Source of the DNA: Chitinophagales bacterium
Lineage (GTDB): Bacteria; Bacteroidota; Bacteroidia; Chitinophagales; Chitinophagaceae
Assembly (NCBI GenBank): GCA_013298665.1
Contig: JAAFIK010000006.1
Location: 58,649-122,648 of the forward strand
DNA: 64,000 nucleotides
Reading direction: 5' to 3'
The number at the start of each line of letters is the position of its first letter. The first letter of the stretch is position 1. The notes beneath the pieces were generated by a model, which did no database searches, was not told where the DNA came from, and worked only from the letters and a program-made list of their open reading frames with translations. Below are positions 19,578 through 26,726 of the stretch, piece after piece. The position numbers and the translations under genes were made by a program.

Positions 19578-20306
19578 ATGTGTTACCACCTGTACACCCC
19601 CGACGAAAAGGAAATGGTGAGTGTATTTGAAGACGATTATACACTGATCGGCGAATACGACCGGTATTACCACAACAATGCCTTTCTCCACAATCCTGTT
19701 CCGGTCATCACGCAGGCGCAGCCAATGGCCATACAGCCTTTTCGCTGGGGTCTGGTTCCTGCCTGGGTAAAAAACCGGGTACAGGCAATGGAACTGCGGG
19801 ACATGACGCTGAATGCCACTGCTGAACATGTCTTTGAAAAACCCTCTTTCAAAGACAGTATTACGGGTAAGCGCTGCCTGGTGGTGGTGAAAGGCTTTTA
19901 TGAAAACCGCCATGAAGGGAAATACAAATACCCGTATTACATTTCTCTGGCAGAAGAGCGCCTGTTTTTTCTGGGTGGCCTGTACAATGAGTGGACGGAT
20001 CCTGCATCGGGGGAATCGTTTCAAACCTGTTCGGTGGTAACAACCCGGGCCAATGTACTGATGGAGCGGATACACAATACAAAAAAGCGTATGCCACTGA
20101 TCATCGGTCGTGCAGAAGCCGCTGCATGGCTTGATCCGGCAGCAAGTGCCGACGGGCTCCGCGCGCTGATGCAGCCTTTTGCGGCCGACCGGATGCAGGC
20201 ACACACGATTTCACGACTGCTGAACCAGTCGCGCACACGACCCACCAATGTACCCGAAGTATGCAATGCCGTTACCTATCCCGAGCTGGCGTTGCTGGAT
20301 CTGTAA
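19578..20306 (+). CDS. SRAP-domain protein (YedK/HMCES-like)
   Basis: A 242-residue SOS-response-associated peptidase fold. HMCES/YedK crosslinks abasic sites in single-stranded DNA through Cys2, protecting the genome. Cys2 is retained (MCYHL rather than the common MCGRF), with Asn79 (LNATAE), Glu109 (FYEN instead of FYEW) and His166 (HNTKKRMP). So the catalytic set is present, but flanking motifs differ, which marks a divergent Bacteroidota subfamily. It stands alone, with a -7-like box before it. Confidence 0.9.
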   Translation: MCYHLYTPDEKEMVSVFEDDYTLIGEYDRYYHNNAFLHNPVPVITQAQPMAIQPFRWGLVPAWVKNRVQAMELRDMTLNATAEHVFEKPSFKDSITGKRCLVVVKGFYENRHEGKYKYPYYISLAEERLFFLGGLYNEWTDPASGESFQTCSVVTTRANVLMERIHNTKKRMPLIIGRAEAAAWLDPAASADGLRALMQPFAADRMQAHTISRLLNQSRTRPTNVPEVCNAVTYPELALLDL

Positions 20307-20313
20307 AAAACAT

Positions 20314-20631
20314 TCAATTGCACAAACTCCTATCCACATACACTTTATTGCCACTGCTGCTGATGTAATAGCACCCACCCCTTGGGCCACGGATGTACTG
20401 CCGGTAACGGGTTGGCCCGGCCGACCGGTAGGGTTGTGCTTCTTCAACGTTTTTTTCTGGTTCCGGTGTTTCAGGCTGACTGATACGGTTGATCTGCGGT
20501 GCGGATCTGTCATAATACTGGTTATTGTTTGACGACGTGTTGCCGGAACAGGCTTTGCCTGCAAAAAATCCACAGGCTACAAGCAGAAATATGATTAAAC
20601 ATCCCGATAAAGATGAATTGGCAGCAGCCAT
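20314..20631 (-). CDS. Small single-pass membrane protein, hypothetical
   Basis: About 105 residues from the ATG at 20631 (an ATG at 20685 would add 18). An N-terminal hydrophobic helix LSGCLIIFLLVACGFFAG is followed by an Asn/Ser-rich and acidic linker and a C-terminal GPRGGCYYISSSGNKVYVDR motif. That motif resembles the short PBCV-type basic adaptor repeat (GPRGGxYY...GxKxYV), recalled from memory. VACGFFAGKAC could also be a lipobox. It is convergent with the SRAP gene. The function is unknown. Confidence 0.6.
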   Translation of the reverse strand: MAAANSSLSGCLIIFLLVACGFFAGKACSGNTSSNNNQYYDRSAPQINRISQPETPEPEKNVEEAQPYRSAGPTRYRQYIRGPRGGCYYISSSGNKVYVDRSLCN

Positions 20632-20774
20632 AATGGTGGTTGTTTTTTGTGCAATAAAAATAGTCTGCGCATACTTACTAATCATGCTGCCGGTGTAAAA
20701 AGGGGAAAAATCCGGAGCAAAAAGGGTGTTTTAAAGTCAGCAAGATCCGGGTAGGTACCGCGGGGTGCAATGGT

Positions 20775-20782
20775 TATTTTTG
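20775..20782 (+). promoter_or_regulatory. -7 box before the Ada-like gene
   Basis: TATTTTTG fits TAnnTTTG and lies 18 bases before the ATG at 20801; no clear -33 box was seen. Confidence 0.45.
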
Positions 20783-20800
20783 CGGTATAAAATATGAAGG

Positions 20801-21646
20801 ATGGCAACGCAAAGGGAGTATCATTTCAGCAGGATCGAAAAGGCAATCGGGTATATTACCGACAATTTTAAAAACCAGCCGGGGCTTGATGAAGTAGCTG
20901 CGGCGGTACACCTGAGTCCCTTTCATTTTCAGCGGCTTTTTACCGACTGGGCAGGGGTGAGTCCCAAACAGTTTCTGCAATACATTACGGTGGAGCATGC
21001 CAAGTTGTTGCTGAAGGAACAGCAGGCGAGTGTTACGGATGCGGCTTATGGTTCGGGACTATCGGGTACCGGGCGCCTGCACGACCTGTTTGTGCATATC
21101 GAGGGGATGACACCCGGCGAATATAAAAATGGTGGTGCATCGCTGCGTATCCGGTACAGTTTTGCCGCAAGTGCTTTCGGCCCTTTGCTGATTGCTTCTA
21201 CGGCAAAGGGTATTTGCTGCCTCAGTTTTGCTGATGATGCAGACGCTGCGCTGCAAGGGCTCCGGCAGGATTTTCCCCATGCACACTATGAAGCAGGTAC
21301 AGACACCCTGCAGCAGAAGGCGCTTGCCATTTTTCAGCGCGACTGGAACGGGACGGACAGGATCAAACTGCACCTGAAGGGTACCGATTTTCAGTTGAAG
21401 GTCTGGCAGGCCCTGCTCCGGGTACCGATGGGGCGTGTGTCTTCCTATGGGCATATCGCCACAAGTCTTTGCCGCCCCAAAGCATCAAGGGCCGTGGGGT
21501 CAGCCGTGGGCAGCAATCCTGTGGCATTCCTGATTCCCTGTCACCGGGTCATTCAATCAACAGGTACATTGGGGCAATACCATTGGGGCAGTAACCGCAA
21601 AACCGCTATGATCGGCTGGGAAGCTGCACAGGTGTTGCAAAGCTGA
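20801..21646 (+). CDS. Ada-like AraC/methylated-DNA cysteine methyltransferase
   Basis: A 281-residue fusion. Residues 10-108 form an AraC-type DNA-binding domain (LSPFHFQRLFTDWAGVSPKQF), and residues 120-281 a methylated-DNA:protein-cysteine methyltransferase with active-site Cys247 in the PCHRV motif and the recognition helix RAVGSAVGSNP. It repairs O6-alkylguanine by suicidal transfer. The N-terminal Ada phosphotriester-sensing Cys domain is absent, so it should not act as the classical methylation-triggered activator. The stop overlaps the next gene's first possible start. Confidence 0.92.
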   Translation: MATQREYHFSRIEKAIGYITDNFKNQPGLDEVAAAVHLSPFHFQRLFTDWAGVSPKQFLQYITVEHAKLLLKEQQASVTDAAYGSGLSGTGRLHDLFVHIEGMTPGEYKNGGASLRIRYSFAASAFGPLLIASTAKGICCLSFADDADAALQGLRQDFPHAHYEAGTDTLQQKALAIFQRDWNGTDRIKLHLKGTDFQLKVWQALLRVPMGRVSSYGHIATSLCRPKASRAVGSAVGSNPVAFLIPCHRVIQSTGTLGQYHWGSNRKTAMIGWEAAQVLQS

Positions 21647-21696
21647 TGCTGTTTCTCCTGCTACAGATTTTTTATTCATTTCACCATACAATTGTT

Positions 21697-22410
21697 ATGA
21701 CATTTATCCTGATTCACGGGTCGTGGCACAGTGCCTGGAACTGGCACCGGCTGATACCCATTCTTGAAGCGCAGGGGCATACGGCCATTGCGATGGACCT
21801 GCCGGGTATGGGTCGCGACAAGACACCGATGGCTGAGGTCCGGATGCAGCGTACCGTAGAAAAGATCTGCGCAGTAATAGACAACATTCCCGGCAAGGTG
21901 ATCCTGGTGGGACACAGCAAGAACGGCATTATGGTTTCGCAGGTGGCGGAATACCGGCCGGATAAGATTGCGGTTTCCGTTTACCTGGCGGCCTATTTGG
22001 TGCCGGATGGCAAAACGCAGCAGGAGTACTCCCGGCGGGATACAGCGGGGATGCTGAAGCCTTATGTAGTGAGGGATGAGAGCGGTCAGTGGCATACCCT
22101 GCAAGCGGCTGTTTATAAAGCCGGCTTGTATGCAGATTGTGATGATGGTATCGTGGAACTGGCCAAATTGCTGCTGGGACCTGAACCGGTGGAGTCGGGG
22201 ATAACACCGCTCCGGCTTACGGATGCCAATTTCGGGCGTGTGCCGCGTGTTTATATTGCGTGTACACAAGACCGGGCGGTTACCCCGTTTATCCAGCAGC
22301 AGATGTATACGGAAACGCCTTGTGAAAAAGTATTCCATATGGAGACGAGTCATTCTCCTTTCTTCAGCCGGCCGCAGGAGCTGGCGGATATCCTCTGCAG
22401 CCTTTGCTGA
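21697..22410 (+). CDS. Alpha/beta hydrolase
   Basis: A 237-residue esterase-type hydrolase related to the plant methylesterase/hydroxynitrile lyase clade: the HGSWHSAWNW oxyanion motif, the nucleophile elbow GHSKNG (G-x-S-x-x-G variant), and a late His in ETSHSPFFSRP. The Asp is probably in CTQDRAVTP. The start at 21697 begins MTFILIHG; an ATG at 21646, overlapping the Ada-like stop, would add 17 residues that resemble no family start. It is probably co-transcribed with that gene. The substrate is unknown. Confidence 0.85.
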   Translation: MTFILIHGSWHSAWNWHRLIPILEAQGHTAIAMDLPGMGRDKTPMAEVRMQRTVEKICAVIDNIPGKVILVGHSKNGIMVSQVAEYRPDKIAVSVYLAAYLVPDGKTQQEYSRRDTAGMLKPYVVRDESGQWHTLQAAVYKAGLYADCDDGIVELAKLLLGPEPVESGITPLRLTDANFGRVPRVYIACTQDRAVTPFIQQQMYTETPCEKVFHMETSHSPFFSRPQELADILCSLC

Positions 22411-22439
22411 TAAACAGGTGCTGCATGCTGTTGCAGTGA

Positions 22440-23468
22440 TTACCGGTCTGCCACAACGGGGGCACCGAGGTACCGTGCATACTGGGCAATGCCATGCTGG
22501 TAAGCTGCTTCTGCAAACCAATCGGTAATGGTATTGGTTTTGTTACGGCCGGAGAGGGGGATGGTAATCAGTTGTCCTTTGCCATTAGTTGATACATAGT
22601 CATCATTGCCTTTTAACGCCAGGAGCGAAAGGGCGGTGTTCATCATGGTGAAGGCGGTGCTGAGTTTTACGGTAAAACTCTTATAGCCTATTTCAATGGT
22701 TTTGGCGGAGGGACCTTTGTCAAAAAGATTGCCGAGTTCTTCAAGCCGCCCGGCGCAGGGAAACTTGGGGATCAGGTCGTTGGTGTTTTCTACGCGGATG
22801 GCATTGGGAAAAGTGCTGTTGAAGTCGTCGGCAAAAGCGGTATTGCCGGCTGCCGGTGCTGCAAAGCTGATCATGTTGAGGTTGCTTCGCGGCCTGCCTG
22901 TATTCCTGAATTTCCAGCAGGCATAATGTGCATATACGGTGGCCAGGTTCCCGCCCAGGCTGTGCCCGGTGAAATACATCGGGCGGGTGGTATCTGTTTT
23001 GCTGAGGTATTCCCACAGCGTTTGTCCGGTGACGGTATCTTTAATATTGCCGATGTTTGTCCAGCCGTCATACGCGCCTTTAGACACCACGGCTTTTGGG
23101 GTGCCGGTGGTATAGGGCCAGCTTACCTGCTCAACGATGTGCATATCCTGAAACAGCCAGTTGTCCAGGGCTTTTTCATTAAAATCCATCAACGATCCGC
23201 GTATGGCTATTGCTGTATAATGCCCGTTTGTAGCGGCAAAAGCATAATTGCTGCCATTGTGGCCATGCCAGGGAACAGACCAGCCCGGCAGGTATTGCCC
23301 GATTTTATTTTGGGGGGTATCGCTGTAGGCCAACTGCGACAGGATACAGGCTGTAACGGTGGTAAATGGCGGCGGTGCCTGCTTCTCTTTGTTGCTTTGT
23401 CCGGAGGGGGACTGAGAACAGGCGATGCACAACAGCAGGGAAAGGGTAATGGTATGTACAAGCTTCAT
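22440..23468 (-). CDS. Class 3 lipase, lipoprotein
   Basis: A 342-residue lipoprotein with lipobox CIAC (Cys17) and a Pro-rich linker. The lipase_3 fold is shown by ITAIAIRGS-like core strand and the nucleophile elbow FTGHSLGGNLATVYA; the catalytic Asp and His lie in the NTNDLIPKFP region and later. It is expected to hydrolyse acylglycerols at the cell surface. It is convergent with the hydrolase gene. The start ATG gives a proper signal. Confidence 0.88.
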   Translation of the reverse strand: MKLVHTITLSLLLCIACSQSPSGQSNKEKQAPPPFTTVTACILSQLAYSDTPQNKIGQYLPGWSVPWHGHNGSNYAFAATNGHYTAIAIRGSLMDFNEKALDNWLFQDMHIVEQVSWPYTTGTPKAVVSKGAYDGWTNIGNIKDTVTGQTLWEYLSKTDTTRPMYFTGHSLGGNLATVYAHYACWKFRNTGRPRSNLNMISFAAPAAGNTAFADDFNSTFPNAIRVENTNDLIPKFPCAGRLEELGNLFDKGPSAKTIEIGYKSFTVKLSTAFTMMNTALSLLALKGNDDYVSTNGKGQLITIPLSGRNKTNTITDWFAEAAYQHGIAQYARYLGAPVVADR

Positions 23469-23666
23469 GGCAACGACTTTGGTACAAAAATAAGCGGATC
23501 TGCCACTGTTTGTATCCGATTACAGGAATGGAGCAGCGGGATGCTGTGCTGCAAAAAAATACCCTTTTCCGGTTGGGTGGTGAGGGTTGGGAGCAATTCC
23601 TGGCAGGTATATGCCTGGCAGCTTTTCCCGCTAAATAGCCTATTTTGCAAACAAATCAACCATACA

Positions 23667-24248
23667 TTGCAAGCATCGCATATCATTCTGGGGGTCGATC
23701 CGGGTACGGTGGTCATGGGTTATGGCATCATTGCTGTAAAAGGCGAAAAGATCGAGCTGGTAACCATGGATGTGCTGAAGATGTCGAGCAGGGAAGATGG
23801 CTACGACCGGCTCAAGAAGATTTATACCATTATTGAAACGCTGATCAAAACCTATAAGCCCCATGGCTTTGCCATTGAAGCACCTTTTTTTGGCAAGAAC
23901 GTACAAAGTATGCTCAAACTGGGGCGGGCACAGGGGGTAGCCATTGCGGCGGCTATGCAGCACGGGGTACCGGTGACGGAGTATTCTCCTAAAAAAGTAA
24001 AACAGTCGATTACGGGTAATGGTAATGCGAGCAAAGACCAGGTGATGAAGATGCTGCAGCGCTTAGTGTCGTTTACCGAAGACACCCGGTATTTTGATGC
24101 TACGGATGCCCTCGCGGTGGCGATTTGCCATCATTTCCAGGAGGGATCGCCTATGGCGGCTGCGGCAAGGTCTATTGCGCCGGGCCGGGCAAAAAAAGTA
24201 AAGGGTTGGGAGGCTTTTGTGGCGGTCAATCCGGATCGGGTAAAGTAA
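23667..24248 (+). CDS. ruvC: Holliday junction resolvase RuvC
   Basis: A 193-residue resolvase cutting Holliday junctions with RuvAB. The catalytic acidic residues are in LGVDPGT (Asp11), AIEAPFFGKN (Glu), and DATDALAVAICHH (two Asp). No ATG lies close to the family N-terminus; a TTG at 23667 (TTG CAA GCA) gives MQASHIILGVDPGT, the usual length and start. A TATTTTGC sequence at 23641 resembles a -7 box and supports the short leader. The frame is open much further upstream but that extension is not protein-like. Confidence 0.92.
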   Translation: MQASHIILGVDPGTVVMGYGIIAVKGEKIELVTMDVLKMSSREDGYDRLKKIYTIIETLIKTYKPHGFAIEAPFFGKNVQSMLKLGRAQGVAIAAAMQHGVPVTEYSPKKVKQSITGNGNASKDQVMKMLQRLVSFTEDTRYFDATDALAVAICHHFQEGSPMAAAARSIAPGRAKKVKGWEAFVAVNPDRVK

Positions 24249-24355
24249 GGGCAGCTAATTTTGTATACGGGCTGGTTGCTGTATTCCGCCATTTCGTCAT
24301 GTGCTCATTCTGGCGTTTTATTTGTATATCGCTCTTTACAAACAAAAAAACAACT

Positions 24356-25054
24356 ATGACCAGTGGAATACTTTTGGTGTCGGTCGTTTTTATGGTGATC
24401 GGCATGCTGGTGCAGTTCCGGCTGACGGCTGCTTTTAAGAAATACAGCCAGGTACTCACCAGCAGCGGTCTTAGTGGCCGTGAGGTTGCTGAAAAAATGC
24501 TGCGCGACAATAATATCCATGACGTGCAGGTGGTATCGGTAGCGGGTTTTTTATCCGACCACTACAATCCGCTCAACAAGACGGTAAACCTGAGTCCCGA
24601 TGTTTTTGAGGGGCGTAATATTTCCGCTGCTGCTGTAGCCGCGCATGAGTGCGGCCATGCGGTACAGCATGCCACAGCCTATTCCATGCTGATGCTGCGC
24701 AGCCGGTTGGTGCCGGCGGTTAAAATCAGCAGTACATTGTCGCAATGGGTGATTATAGCCGGGCTGGGTATGCTGGGTTTTGGCGGTGGTAATACAACCG
24801 TACTGCTTGTGGGTATTATCCTTTTTGCGGTAACCACGCTGTTCAGCCTTGTAACGCTTCCGGTAGAGTTTGATGCTTCGGCGAGGGCGTTGAAATGGCT
24901 CGGCACTGCCCGCATCACTACGGCACCCGAACACGCGGGTGCCAAAGACGCCTTAAAGTGGGCAGCGCTGACATATGTGGTGGCTGCATTGTCGTCTGTA
25001 GCCATGCTGCTGCAATACATCATGATTTTTGCATCGCGGAGCAGGGAGAACTGA
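24356..25054 (+). CDS. Zinc metallopeptidase, YugP-like membrane protein
   Basis: A 232-residue membrane peptidase (Peptidase_M... zinc_peptidase_2 type). An N-terminal membrane helix (ILLVSVVFMVIGMLVQF), then AAVAAHECGHAVQHA, an HExxH zinc motif, and further hydrophobic segments near 120-165 and 205-225. The start at 24356 follows the family length; the frame continues upstream without homologous sequence. It lies between ruvC and clpP on the same strand. The substrate is unknown. Confidence 0.85.
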   Translation: MTSGILLVSVVFMVIGMLVQFRLTAAFKKYSQVLTSSGLSGREVAEKMLRDNNIHDVQVVSVAGFLSDHYNPLNKTVNLSPDVFEGRNISAAAVAAHECGHAVQHATAYSMLMLRSRLVPAVKISSTLSQWVIIAGLGMLGFGGGNTTVLLVGIILFAVTTLFSLVTLPVEFDASARALKWLGTARITTAPEHAGAKDALKWAALTYVVAALSSVAMLLQYIMIFASRSREN

Positions 25055-25120
25055 TCTCCCTCAATCCATTTTACCCGTAGTGATAAGCCATTTTGTCTGC
25101 TTTTTCAGCATAGCACAATA

Positions 25121-25148
25121 TTTGGGTTGGCAGATACACTTATATTTG
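25121..25148 (+). promoter_or_regulatory. Promoter of the clpP pair
   Basis: TTTG at 25121-25124 and TATATTTG at 25141-25148 (spacing 16) fit the Bacteroidota -33/-7 consensus and precede the clpP ATG at 25171 by 22 bases. Confidence 0.55.
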
Positions 25149-25170
25149 ATAAAATTTAACCGTTTATACG

Positions 25171-25872
25171 ATGAACTTAGGAAAAGAATTTGAACAATAC
25201 GCGATCAAACACAAGGGTATCAGCAGTAATACGCTTGATGGCTATATGAAGCACAGTATTACAGGTATGACGCCGAATATTATCGAAGAGCGTCCGATGA
25301 ATATTGCGGTGATGGATGTTTACAGCCGGTTGATGATGGACAGGATCATTTTCCTGGGTTACCCGATTGTGGATGAAGTGGCCAATATCATTACTGCGCA
25401 GTTGCTTTTTCTGGAAAGTACCGATCGTTCCCGCGATATCCAGATGTATATTAACAGTCCGGGCGGCAGTGTATATGCCGGTCTCGGTCTTTACGACACG
25501 ATGCAGTTTATTGCGCCGGATATTGCTACCATCTGTACCGGTATGGCGGCGAGTATGGCGCAGGTGCTGATGTGTGCAGGCGCCAAGGGCAAGCGTACGG
25601 CACTGAAGCACAGCCGCATCATGATGCACCAGCCGAGTGCGGGTGCGGGTGGTCAGGCCAGCGATATCGAGATTACGGTGAATGAGGTGCGTAAGATGAA
25701 GAAGGAGTTGTACGAGGTGATTGCTTTTCACTCCGGTCAGGATGTTGAACGGGTGGCTGCGGACTGTAACCGTGATTTCTGGATGACGGCACTTGAGGCA
25801 AAAGAATACGGTTTGGTGGATGAGGTGCTGCTGATGAATCCCAAAAAAGATAAGAAAGATAAAAAAGACTGA
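25171..25872 (+). CDS. clpP: ATP-dependent Clp protease proteolytic subunit, paralogue 1
   Basis: A 233-residue ClpP. The nucleophile Ser is in GMAASMAQ, His in MMHQPSA, and Asp in CNRDFWM, so the triad is complete. The first approximately 40 residues (KGISSNTLDGYMKHS) and a lysine-rich C-terminal tail (PKKDKKDKKD) extend beyond the usual 195-residue form. It forms a tetradecameric chamber with a Clp ATPase. A second clpP follows 47 bases downstream. Two tandem paralogues may mix in hetero-oligomers, as known in other bacteria. Confidence 0.93.
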   Translation: MNLGKEFEQYAIKHKGISSNTLDGYMKHSITGMTPNIIEERPMNIAVMDVYSRLMMDRIIFLGYPIVDEVANIITAQLLFLESTDRSRDIQMYINSPGGSVYAGLGLYDTMQFIAPDIATICTGMAASMAQVLMCAGAKGKRTALKHSRIMMHQPSAGAGGQASDIEITVNEVRKMKKELYEVIAFHSGQDVERVAADCNRDFWMTALEAKEYGLVDEVLLMNPKKDKKDKKD

Positions 25873-25919
25873 TAGTCCTGACAAACTGTCGCATTTATAA
25901 CAACGCAATACAAAGAGAT

Positions 25920-26546
25920 ATGTTTACATACAACAAAAGCCCTTTTCGCTCGGATGAAGAAACGCCTGAAATGCCCGCTACGCCGGAGAACCCGATGGAG
26001 AAAATGATGGGTGGGATGATGTTTGACAAAAAGTTTATTGAAGAACGCAAAGTGTTTCTCTGGGGGCCGGTAGATGACAAGAGTGCCAAAGACATTACGA
26101 ACCGGCTGATGTACCTGGAGTCGCTCGACCCGGGTAAGGAAATCAAATTTTACATCAACAGTCCGGGCGGGGTGGTGACCAGCGGTATGGTGATCTACGA
26201 TACGATGCAGATGATCAGCAGCCCGGTAAGCACCATCTGTATGGGTATGGCTGCGAGTATGGGCAGTATCCTGCTGAGTGGTGGTGAGAAGGGTAAGCGT
26301 TTTATCTTTCCCCATGGCGAGGTGATGATTCACCAGCCGAGTGGTGGTGGGCAGGGTACGAGTATCGATCTGGAGATTATGGCAGAACAGATGCAGAAGG
26401 TAAAGCATTTGCTGGCGGATATCCTGGCTAAAAACTGTGGCCAGACGGCAGAGCGCATCATCAAAGATTTTGACCGCGATTACTGGATGGGTGCCAAAGA
26501 GAGTGTGGAGTATGGTATTGTGGATGGTGTGCTGGATAAGTTGTAG
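25920..26546 (+). CDS. clpP: ATP-dependent Clp protease proteolytic subunit, paralogue 2
   Basis: A 208-residue ClpP with Ser in GMAASMGS, His in MIHQPSG and Asp in FDRDYWM, complete triad. It differs from paralogue 1 in its N-terminus (a charged linker PFRSDEETPEMPAT) and lacks the Lys tail. It is the last gene before the lanthipeptide locus, and a hairpin follows. Which paralogue carries the major protease function cannot be read from the sequence. Confidence 0.93.
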   Translation: MFTYNKSPFRSDEETPEMPATPENPMEKMMGGMMFDKKFIEERKVFLWGPVDDKSAKDITNRLMYLESLDPGKEIKFYINSPGGVVTSGMVIYDTMQMISSPVSTICMGMAASMGSILLSGGEKGKRFIFPHGEVMIHQPSGGGQGTSIDLEIMAEQMQKVKHLLADILAKNCGQTAERIIKDFDRDYWMGAKESVEYGIVDGVLDKL

Positions 26547-26683
26547 AAGGCTTTATACTATAGTACAGCAACATGGGGTAATGTGAACGTTCCTCTTTTA
26601 TGTATGGAATACTGTTTTATTCCTCCACATGACCCGAAAAAATTAACTATTGACTGATCGGGGGCAATATGTCCAACGATTTT

Positions 26684-26726
26684 ATCCTGTTTTCAGACGC
26701 GAACTTTTCGCATCAGAAAACAGGAT
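26684..26726. terminator. Bidirectional terminator between clpP and lanC
   Basis: A perfect 11-bp outer stem (ATCCTGTTTTC at 26684-26694, GAAAACAGGAT at 26716-26726) encloses an inner 5-bp stem (GCGAA, TTCGC). It touches the lanC stop at 26727 and can serve both convergent genes. Confidence 0.7.

Noticed and set aside
22926..23666. Large protein fused to RuvC
   Set aside because: The open frame upstream of 23667 runs antisense through the lipase gene and has no protein-like composition; it is a shadow frame.
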